Source: an uncultured Blautia sp.
GTDB taxonomy: Bacteria; Bacillota; Clostridia; Lachnospirales; Lachnospiraceae
Assembly (NCBI GenBank): GCA_934408705.1
Contig: CAKRVL010000074.1
Span: 1 to 12,777, forward strand
Direction of reading: 5' to 3'
DNA: 12,777 nucleotides
The position numbers and the translations under genes were made by a program. Each line of letters begins with the position of its first letter. The stretch's first letter is position 1. Shown here one piece after another: positions 1-6,352 of the stretch. Below the pieces are notes generated by a model. It saw nothing but the letters and a program-made list of their open reading frames with translations, was not told where the DNA came from and did no database searches.

Positions 1-795
1 TGGGCAGGATGGGATTATATCGGAGAAGTCGGGGATGGTGCAGCAGAGTATTCTGACTATAAATTTGAAGATCCCGCCACAAGAATGACAGGCGGAAATG
101 GACGAATTGACCTGAATGGAAAGCCTCGTGCAGAGGCTGCATATACCAGAGTTGCTTTTGAGCGGGAGGCTGGCCCGTTTATTGCAGTTAATCCTGTTTA
201 TCAGAAAGAGAAGCTCCGTCTTACAGGCTGGCAGTTGACAAAAGCTTTAGAAAGCTGGTCCTGGGAGGGCTGTGACGGAGAACCGGCGAAGGTGGAGGTT
301 TATGCAAGGGCTGCGCAGGTCGAGCTGTTTATCAATGGCAAAAGTGTTGGTAAAAAGAAAGTGAAAAAATGCCGTGCTAATTTTAACACTACCTATGAAA
401 GTGGTGAGATCACAGCTGTTTCTTACGATGAAAATGGCAGAGAAATCAACCGTTATTCACTGCAAACTGCAGGAAAAGAGACTGCTCTTCAGGTACGTCC
501 GGAGGAGAAAAAAGTGAAGCAGGAAGGTCTTGCATTTATTCAACTGCAATACACAGATAGCAAGGGAATCTGGAAACCAATGGAGAAACATAACATAAAA
601 GTAACCGTAGAAAATGGTGTTCTAAAGGGGTTTGGAAGTCCGGCTCCTTATGTAAAAGGAAACTATACAGAGGATACGGTAGCTACCTATTATGGGGAAG
701 CAATGGCTGTTATACAGGCTGATGGTAATGGACCGGTGAAGGTTACTGTAGCAGATGAAGAAAGATTTTATGTGGCAGAAATTCCATGCGAATGA
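1..795 (+). CDS. Glycoside hydrolase family 2 enzyme (beta-galactosidase-like), C-terminal part
   Basis: The reading frame is open from the first base, so the gene starts outside the window; 264 residues are visible. They begin with WAGWDYIGE, which resembles the end of the GH2 TIM barrel, where a W-x-DY-GE segment follows the catalytic nucleophile region. Next comes a segment like the DUF4982 beta domain, with VELFINGKSVGKK at about residues 105-117. The last ~90 residues (Y-T-D-S-K-G through G-E-A-M-A-V-I-Q-A) resemble the C-terminal Ig-like GH2 domain that ends many beta-galactosidases with extra modules. The catalytic residues are not in view, so beta-galactosidase, beta-glucuronidase or another GH2 activity cannot be told apart. 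No signal peptide can be judged. The next gene starts 41 bp downstream with no strong terminator between, so the two are probably co-transcribed. Confidence 0.85.
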   Translation, partial: WAGWDYIGEVGDGAAEYSDYKFEDPATRMTGGNGRIDLNGKPRAEAAYTRVAFEREAGPFIAVNPVYQKEKLRLTGWQLTKALESWSWEGCDGEPAKVEVYARAAQVELFINGKSVGKKKVKKCRANFNTTYESGEITAVSYDENGREINRYSLQTAGKETALQVRPEEKKVKQEGLAFIQLQYTDSKGIWKPMEKHNIKVTVENGVLKGFGSPAPYVKGNYTEDTVATYYGEAMAVIQADGNGPVKVTVADEERFYVAEIPCE

Positions 796-836
796 AGTGA
801 CAGGTTGTGTTTTCAGGCAGAAAAGAGGTTTGAAAA

Positions 837-1889
837 ATGAAGAAAAAAGGCTTTATTATAGGTGGCATTTGCATTGCTGCCATAGCGAGTATCCTTGGCT
901 ATAGTCATGAAGCTGTCCGTGTAGTTTTCCATAATGTATATTCTCCAACAGTGAAGCTGGATGAGTCTACAGAATGGAATGGGGGCAAGTCTTATGAGAG
1001 ACTTCCGTATTCGGATGTATCTGAAAATGATTATCTGGATCTATATGTGCCGGATAGTGACCAGCCAATGCCGCTTATAATATTGGTACATGGCGGCGGT
1101 TTCGTATATAACGACAGTCAGTCGCGTCAGGCACAGCTGATGTATCGCTATTTTCGTGATCATGGATATGCATGCGCATCAGTTAACTATCGACTGGCCC
1201 AGGAGGCAGCCTTTCCGGCTGCTGTGGAGGATGTGAAGTCTGCAATTCGCTTTCTTCGCGCCAATGCAGAAAAATATGGATATGATCAGGAGCATTTCGT
1301 AATCTGGGGAGAATCAGCAGGAGGATATTTGTCTGTAATTTGTGGTGCTTCCAATGACGAAGAATTTAATGGTGTTCCATTTATCGGAGAAGATGAGAGC
1401 CATCCTGTTTCCAGCGAGGTACAGGTGATCCTGGATTATTATGGCTGTATGGAATTTGGAACTATGAATGAGGATTACAAGACATTGAAGATTCCGGGAA
1501 TTGTTCGCTGGGCAGCCAGTCTGTGGCTTCAGGGGGCAATCAAGGATACAGGCTATGAGGATGTGGAGTCTTATTGGATGCGTAAGGATGTAAAAAACCT
1601 TACTGAGGATGAGAAAAACAGCTACAGTCCATTATATTATATTGAGAAAAATCTTACGGAAGAAAACAGCCCGGACATACTGATATGGCATGGGGATGCG
1701 GATTTAGATGTTCCGTATCTGCAGTCTGAGAGACTGGACGGACTGCTTACGAAAACAGTTGGAGAAGATAAAGTAGAATTTAAGCTTTTCCATAATTATA
1801 AGCATGCGGCAGATCAGCTGTACAATGAGGAGAATCTGGGGATTTTGAAAGAATATCTGGATGAGAAAACCAGCGGAGAAAAAGGATAA
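837..1889 (+). CDS. Membrane-anchored alpha/beta-hydrolase esterase (HGGG / GESAG type)
   Basis: A 350-residue serine esterase of the alpha/beta-hydrolase-3 / hormone-sensitive-lipase-like clan. Residues 1-22 are a lysine tail plus a hydrophobic stretch without a lipobox cysteine, which indicates an uncleaved anchor or a signal peptide, with the enzyme outside the membrane. The oxyanion motif HGGG is at 85-88 and the nucleophile elbow GESAG at 158-162 (Ser160). The probable acid is Asp289 within HGDADLDVP (285-293), and the probable base is His323 in HAAD. All triad members are present, so it should be active. An AAAAGAGG ribosome site at 821-828 supports the start. Its place behind a GH2 gene suggests it removes acyl groups from glycans, but the substrate is inferred only. 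A peptidase or a lipid esterase is possible. Confidence 0.85.
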   Translation: MKKKGFIIGGICIAAIASILGYSHEAVRVVFHNVYSPTVKLDESTEWNGGKSYERLPYSDVSENDYLDLYVPDSDQPMPLIILVHGGGFVYNDSQSRQAQLMYRYFRDHGYACASVNYRLAQEAAFPAAVEDVKSAIRFLRANAEKYGYDQEHFVIWGESAGGYLSVICGASNDEEFNGVPFIGEDESHPVSSEVQVILDYYGCMEFGTMNEDYKTLKIPGIVRWAASLWLQGAIKDTGYEDVESYWMRKDVKNLTEDEKNSYSPLYYIEKNLTEENSPDILIWHGDADLDVPYLQSERLDGLLTKTVGEDKVEFKLFHNYKHAADQLYNEENLGILKEYLDEKTSGEKG

Positions 1890-1905
1890 TAAACCAGAGG
1901 GGAAA

Positions 1906-1921
1906 AAGGTTAACAAACCTT
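1906..1921 (+). other. Small hairpin after the esterase gene
   Basis: AAGGTT (1906-1911) and AACCTT (1916-1921) form a 6-bp stem with an AACA loop, 16 bases after the esterase stop codon. The nearest T-run (1934-1940) starts 12 bases further on, so this is at best a weak terminator. Its right arm overlaps the -35 box of the next promoter, so it could also be a protein-binding site. Confidence 0.3.
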
Positions 1922-1948
1922 GAAAAATAAGACTTTTTTTGTTATGCT
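1920..1948 (+). promoter_or_regulatory. Sigma-A-type promoter of the c-di-GMP enzyme / regulator operon
   Basis: TTGAAA (1920-1925) and TATGCT (1943-1948) are separated by 17 bp, close to the housekeeping consensus. The expected transcript start is near 1955, which leaves a leader of about 30 bases before the start codon at 1985. A 13-bp inverted repeat (TGTTA-TGC-TAACA, 1940-1952) covers the -10 box and could be an operator. A GAGGGAG ribosome site (1974-1980) follows. Confidence 0.6.
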
Positions 1949-1984
1949 AACATTTTAGAGGATAGTTTTGTATGAGGGAGCATA

Positions 1985-4900
1985 ATGAAAATAGAGAAAA
2001 AATTATGGGTAACATTATTTGCTTTTGTATTGTTTGCCATTTGTTTTTCAGGATGGGTATTCAGTAAAAGTCCGAAAAGCGAAAATTTATTCTGGGATAA
2101 TACAATTGAATTTGCTGCCAGGGATTTTGAACTGGGAGAAATCAGGACGGAAAGTATTTCCCTGCCGTCAGAATTTAATATTCCTCGATCTATATTGTTT
2201 AAAACCACCCATACCAAAGCCGAGGTATGGCTGGCTGGAAAAATGATTTATCAGTATGGAAACGAAGAAAATGCACCGAAATTTATGAAGTCTCCGGGAA
2301 GTGGCTGGCATATTGTGGATATCCCTGCAAATAGTGGGGGGAAAAGCCTCGAGGTCAGGATCATTCCCGTGTATGATGGGTTTTATGGAAATCTGGACAC
2401 TCTGGTATATGGAACAAGGGGCGATTGTATATTAAAAATCCTTAGTGACAGTCTGGGCGCAATGATTCTCAGTTGTGGAATTCTGTTTATGGGGATAATC
2501 AGTCTTACGTTATACTTTGCGACAATAAAAAAACGTAAAAAAGAAGGAAATGCAACAAAAATAGAAATGTTTCTGAACCTTGGGATTTTTTCAATTCTGA
2601 TCGCATTGTGGACATTAGAGCAATGCGGCTTTATGCAATTTCTTATTCCCGATGGAAGAACCTTATATTTTGTGGATTATTTCACATTTTTCCTTTTCCC
2701 GGTACCATTCAACTTTCTTCTTTACGATACCTGCAAAAGGAAATATCGTAAAGGCGCGCTGTATCTGTCAATGCTTTATCTGGCTAATATGGCCGTGGAT
2801 ATGGTGCTTCAATGTGCCGGAATCGTGGATATTTTCCAGATACTTACGCTAACACATGTGATAATGCTGGTAAATGTAATTTACACAGTTGGAATTATTT
2901 ATTATGAGGCTGCGAAAATAGAAAATCAAAGTGCCAGGGAATTTAAGTATCCAATGTATATCATTACGTGTTTTGCAGTGCTAGAGCTTATTTCTTATTA
3001 TGCGAAGCATTTTACGGATACTTCCATATTTCTTCCTATAGGAACTCTGTTGTTTATTGTTATGCTGATCTGGATTCAGGTGTACCGTTATTATGATCAG
3101 TATGTGCAGGCTCAGAAGGTTGTATATCTGCAGAAAATGGCAAATATGGATATGCTCACAGAAGCCATGAACAGAAATGCTTATGAAAATATGATCAAAT
3201 ATCTGGATGAGCAGGAGATTGAGCTTCGGACAACGGGAGTTGTATTGTTTGACCTGGATAATCTGAAGGTGATCAACGACAATTATGGCCATGATAAAGG
3301 CGATGAAGCTCTGAAGCTGTGTTATCAGTGTATCAGCAAGGTTTTTAAAAAAGAGAAGAATTGCTTCCGGATCGGTGGCGATGAGTTTGCATATGTATAT
3401 CACAGTGAAGAGAAGGAGCTGATTTCAGATTATATCAGCAGACTGGAACGACTTTTGAAAGAAACAGCAAAGGGGCTTGGCTATCCGTTAAGTGTTTCAG
3501 CAGGATATGCTTATTATCTTCCTGATACAGATATTGATTTCAAGGATATTGTGAGACGAAGTGATACTATGCTGTACCGCCAGAAGCGCAGGAAAAAAAT
3601 GGCGAGGACAACAGCTGAAAATGCTCTTTCTTATATGGAGAAACGTCCGTCAGAGGATGGTATTGATGAACTGATTCTTCATGAGAAAAAATATCAGAAT
3701 ATGACATTGGAGGAGCTGTGCCAGATGATCGATCTGATCAGTCCTACCGCAGATAATTATCCATATATTCTGGATTTCAGAACGGATTACTTATATATTG
3801 CATCTCAGGCGCTGGAGCGTTTCTGTATTCCTAAGAATGCTTTTCATAAAGTCATGGAATACCTCCGGATATTTGTATATGAACCGGATTATGAAAAACT
3901 GAAACAGGAGATTGACAATCTCGTTAAGGATGACCGCAGTACTCATAGTATGGAGTATCGTTGGCTGGATCTGCAAAAGAAGCCTGTATGGATCAACTGT
4001 AAAGGATACCTGGTGCGTGATGATGAAATGAAACCGCTTTACATGATCGGTTGTATAAATGAGATCGGTGGAAAGCAGAAGGCTGATAATGTAAGCGGCC
4101 TTTTTGGTGAAACAGGACTCAGGGAGTATATAGATCAGCCGGTACCGGACTGGGAGAAGGGATATCTTCTCCGTGTAGGAATTGATTCTTTTAAGGAAAT
4201 CAATGAGAACTTTGGACAGGAATATGGGGATTTTGTACTGCGGGAAACGGCAGCATGTATTTCCAGCTGTCTGTCAGAGAAACAAAAGGTATACAAATTA
4301 CTGGCAGATGAGTTTATGATATTGGATATTTCTACGGATAGTGTTTACGAAGCAGACCAGCTTTATGACAGGATACGGGAATCCATAGACCGATTTATTG
4401 AAGATAACGATTTCGATGTGTTGTTTACTGTTTCAGGAGGAATCTTGCCACTGCATGATTCGGGAAAAATTGAATATTCCGAGGCCATGAGACTGACAGA
4501 TTTTTCACTAAATGAGGCAAAGAACCGAGGCAGAAACCGCTGCTATGCATTTGCAGAAGATGATTATAATATGTTCCTCAGAAAGAGAGAAATCACTCAG
4601 GAGCTGAGAGAAGCTGTCCGATATGGCTTTAAAGGTTTTGAAGCTTTTTATCAGCCGTTGTTCGAAGCGGAGCGTGGCAGCCTTTGCGGTGCAGAAGCGT
4701 TGATGCGTTTTTCTTCTGAGAAATTTGGCAGAGTGTCACCGGCTGAATTTATTCCGATTCTGGAAGAAACAGGACTGATCATTCCTGCAGGAAGGTGGAT
4801 GATGAGAGAGACTATGGGAAAGTGTAGTAAAATTCGTAAAAGGCTCCCTCATTTCAAAGTGAATCTTAATATTTCCCAGGTGCAGGCATCTAAGTCAGAT

Positions 4901-5350
4901 GTAATTGAAGATATTGCAGCAGAAATGGAGAAAGCAGGACTTCCCTCTGAGGCAATTGTTATTGAATTAACAGAGAGTGATCTGCTGGAAGGAAATATAA
5001 ATGAAAAGCATTTTCTCACCGAACTTAAAAGAATGGGAATGAAGCTGGCATTGGATGATTTCGGAACCGGTTATTCAAATTTTCATTACATCAGTGAGCT
5101 TAAGCCTGAGATCATTAAAATTGACCGCTGTTTTACGGCCAATGCAGTGGCTGATGAGAAAGAGTATTATCTGCTGAATCAGTTTTGTACTATGATTCAT
5201 AATCTAGGAATAAAGCTTTGTATTGAAGGTGTGGAAAATGAAGAAGAGTGGGTGAAGATCAAGCATCTGAAACCTGATTTCGGGCAAGGCTATCTATGGG
5301 GAAAGCCTTGTGGGTATGAAGATTTCGTAAGGCAGTTTGTGAAGGAATGA
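1985..5350 (+). CDS. 7TM receptor with GGDEF, PAS-like, degenerate GGDEF and EAL domains (c-di-GMP turnover)
   Basis: A 1121-residue membrane receptor likely to both make and break cyclic-di-GMP. Residues 8-27 form a signal/anchor helix, and 28-155 a beta-rich extracellular region. About seven membrane helices follow between 157 and 366 (7TMR-DISM-like layout). The first GGDEF domain (~382-540) has an intact GGDEF at 464-468 and metal Asp423, so it should be a working diguanylate cyclase. The inhibitory RxxD site is absent (KKEK at 455-458). Residues ~575-700 look like a PAS fold. A second GGDEF-like domain (~705-860) is degenerate: LADEF at 773-777 and Gly732 in place of the metal Asp. The EAL domain (~870-1120) keeps Glu904, Asn962, Glu994, Asp1024/Asp1025, Lys1045, Glu1081 and Gln1101, so phosphodiesterase activity is likely. 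Its stop lies 5 bp before the regulator start chosen here. The external ligand is unknown. Confidence 0.92.
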   Translation: MKIEKKLWVTLFAFVLFAICFSGWVFSKSPKSENLFWDNTIEFAARDFELGEIRTESISLPSEFNIPRSILFKTTHTKAEVWLAGKMIYQYGNEENAPKFMKSPGSGWHIVDIPANSGGKSLEVRIIPVYDGFYGNLDTLVYGTRGDCILKILSDSLGAMILSCGILFMGIISLTLYFATIKKRKKEGNATKIEMFLNLGIFSILIALWTLEQCGFMQFLIPDGRTLYFVDYFTFFLFPVPFNFLLYDTCKRKYRKGALYLSMLYLANMAVDMVLQCAGIVDIFQILTLTHVIMLVNVIYTVGIIYYEAAKIENQSAREFKYPMYIITCFAVLELISYYAKHFTDTSIFLPIGTLLFIVMLIWIQVYRYYDQYVQAQKVVYLQKMANMDMLTEAMNRNAYENMIKYLDEQEIELRTTGVVLFDLDNLKVINDNYGHDKGDEALKLCYQCISKVFKKEKNCFRIGGDEFAYVYHSEEKELISDYISRLERLLKETAKGLGYPLSVSAGYAYYLPDTDIDFKDIVRRSDTMLYRQKRRKKMARTTAENALSYMEKRPSEDGIDELILHEKKYQNMTLEELCQMIDLISPTADNYPYILDFRTDYLYIASQALERFCIPKNAFHKVMEYLRIFVYEPDYEKLKQEIDNLVKDDRSTHSMEYRWLDLQKKPVWINCKGYLVRDDEMKPLYMIGCINEIGGKQKADNVSGLFGETGLREYIDQPVPDWEKGYLLRVGIDSFKEINENFGQEYGDFVLRETAACISSCLSEKQKVYKLLADEFMILDISTDSVYEADQLYDRIRESIDRFIEDNDFDVLFTVSGGILPLHDSGKIEYSEAMRLTDFSLNEAKNRGRNRCYAFAEDDYNMFLRKREITQELREAVRYGFKGFEAFYQPLFEAERGSLCGAEALMRFSSEKFGRVSPAEFIPILEETGLIIPAGRWMMRETMGKCSKIRKRLPHFKVNLNISQVQASKSDVIEDIAAEMEKAGLPSEAIVIELTESDLLEGNINEKHFLTELKRMGMKLALDDFGTGYSNFHYISELKPEIIKIDRCFTANAVADEKEYYLLNQFCTMIHNLGIKLCIEGVENEEEWVKIKHLKPDFGQGYLWGKPCGYEDFVRQFVKE
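5341..5346 (+). promoter_or_regulatory. Ribosome binding site deciding the regulator start
   Basis: GAAGGA lies inside the last codons of the c-di-GMP enzyme gene. It touches the ATG at 5347 directly, which leaves no spacer, but sits 9 bases before the in-frame ATG at 5356. The second ATG is therefore the better start. Either choice implies translational coupling to the upstream gene. Confidence 0.55.
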
Positions 5351-5355
5351 ACACT

Positions 5356-6075
5356 ATGAATCAGAAAAATGTTCAGATAAAAAAGACTCTTGGTCAGCAG
5401 ACCGAAGACCAGCTGATGAAATATATTCTGGATAATCAGATTTCAATCGGTAGTAAGATTCCCAATGAATTTGAACTTGCCCAAATGTTTCATGTGGGGC
5501 GAAGTACAGTCCGGGAAGCCGTTAAGGGACTGATAAGCCGAGGCATTCTGGAAGTGCGGCGTGGAGATGGTACCTATGTTATCAGCACGGTGTATATGGA
5601 AAATGATGTTCTCGGATTTGGACAGATTAAAGACCGGTATCAGCTGGCACTGGATCTTTTTGATGTGCGTCTGATGATTGAACCGGAGATTGTGACCTGG
5701 GCATGCAGAAGGGCAACGAAAGAACAGCTTGTTAAGCTCAGGGAGCTATGTGATGAAGTGGAGTATCTATATAAACAGGGACATAACCATATCTATAAGG
5801 ACATAGAATTTCACAGTTATCTGGCGAAGCTTAGTGGGAATATGGTAGTGGAGCGACTGATACCGGTTATCAATACCTCTGTTGTGATATTTGCAAATAT
5901 TACTTACCGGAGTCTGATGCAGGAAACATTGGAAACACACAGGGCGGTAGTGAATGCTATTGAACGCAAGGATCCGGTAGGAGCCAAGTGTGCAATGAAT
6001 ATGCATCTGACGTATAATCGTCAGGTAATTATGGAATTACTTGAAAAAAGGGATAAAAATAAGTCAAAAGGCTGA
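5356..6075 (+). CDS. GntR-family transcriptional regulator, FadR subfamily (FCD domain)
   Basis: A 239-residue regulator (242 if the ATG at 5347, overlapping the previous stop codon, is used). The N-terminal winged helix-turn-helix covers about residues 10-75, with recognition helix GRSTVREAVKGL at 48-59 and a wing at RRGDGTYV. The C-terminal all-helical FCD ligand domain spans ~100-225. Its expected metal set is present: Asp149, His153, His195 and His217. FCD regulators usually bind organic or sugar acids, which fits the sugar-acid operon 278 bp downstream, so it is probably that operon's local repressor or activator. It shares a transcript with the c-di-GMP receptor. The best operator candidate is the palindrome at 6113-6127. 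The effector is not readable from the sequence; gluconate or a 2-keto-3-deoxy acid (phosphate) is a guess. Confidence 0.9.
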   Translation: MNQKNVQIKKTLGQQTEDQLMKYILDNQISIGSKIPNEFELAQMFHVGRSTVREAVKGLISRGILEVRRGDGTYVISTVYMENDVLGFGQIKDRYQLALDLFDVRLMIEPEIVTWACRRATKEQLVKLRELCDEVEYLYKQGHNHIYKDIEFHSYLAKLSGNMVVERLIPVINTSVVIFANITYRSLMQETLETHRAVVNAIERKDPVGAKCAMNMHLTYNRQVIMELLEKRDKNKSKG

Positions 6076-6094
6076 TCTCGGCAGTAAAACATAG

Positions 6095-6108
6095 TGTGAA
6101 TGTTTACA
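6095..6108. promoter_or_regulatory. cre-like site (possible CcpA binding)
   Basis: TGTGAATGTTTACA agrees with the Firmicutes cre pattern TGWNANCGNTNWCA at every fixed position except one: the central C is T. The central CG is normally the best conserved part, so this is only a candidate. Its position just upstream of the palindrome at 6113-6127 and ahead of a sugar-acid catabolic operon makes carbon-catabolite control plausible. Confidence 0.35.
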
Positions 6109-6112
6109 ACAT

Positions 6113-6127
6113 ATACGTCAGACGTAT
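6113..6127. promoter_or_regulatory. Perfect 15-bp palindrome, likely operator of the FadR/FCD regulator
   Basis: ATACGTC-A-GACGTAT is a perfect 7-1-7 inverted repeat whose core, GTCAGAC, matches the GT-N3-AC pattern of FadR-subfamily GntR operators. It starts 38 bp after the regulator's stop codon. It lies upstream of both the terminator hairpin (6165-6223) and the apparent permease promoter (6254-6282), which is an unusual position for a simple repressor site. Binding by the neighbouring regulator is inferred. Confidence 0.6.
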
Positions 6128-6164
6128 CGGAGAATGTAAGAATGTTTGTTAACTTAATATAGTA

Positions 6165-6223
6165 AAAATGCACAAAAACGGGTTGCGATTATAGGAATAT
6201 TGCAACCTGTTTTTTTGCATTTT
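6165..6223 (+). terminator. Long rho-independent terminator hairpin after the regulator gene
   Basis: A 22-position stem pairs 6165-6186 with 6202-6223, with one G-U pair, one C-U mismatch and a 15-base loop. The GC-rich core (6179-6186 with 6202-6209) is followed directly by seven T's (6210-6216), as in an intrinsic terminator. The outer A-rich and T-rich arms carry pairing past the T-run through a TGCA block. It should end the c-di-GMP enzyme/regulator transcript. If transcription also starts near the operator at 6113-6127, it would act as a leader attenuator instead. Confidence 0.75.
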
Positions 6224-6253
6224 GGGGAAAAATAAATATATACATCACATGTG

Positions 6254-6282
6254 TTGAAACCTAAAAACCAGATTGTTATATT
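6254..6282 (+). promoter_or_regulatory. Sigma-A-type promoter of the sugar-acid operon
   Basis: TTGAAA (6254-6259) and TATATT (6277-6282) are 17 bp apart, downstream of the terminator and upstream of the permease. The predicted transcript start near 6289 gives a leader of about 64 bases containing AGGAGG at 6340-6345. An 8-bp palindrome CACATGTG (6246-6253) abuts the -35 box and could bind a regulator. Apart from these sites and the elements at 6095-6223, I see nothing else in the 6076-6352 gap. Confidence 0.65.
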
Positions 6283-6352
6283 ATAGCCATGATCAAGCAA
6301 GGCGCCAGATACAAGAAAACAATGAAACACATATTCATCAGGAGGAATTAAA

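Noticed and set aside
2981..3403. 140-codon minus-strand open frame
   Set aside because: It is antisense to the seventh membrane helix and the GGDEF domain, and its product has no family resemblance.
6323..6337. TGAA / TTCA inverted repeat before the permease ribosome site
   Set aside because: Only four bases per arm with a seven-base gap, which is expected by chance in this A/T-rich leader.
6283..6352. Riboswitch (for example c-di-GMP sensing) in the permease leader
   Set aside because: The predicted leader is only about 64 bases, and I find no conserved junction or terminator-like switch in it.
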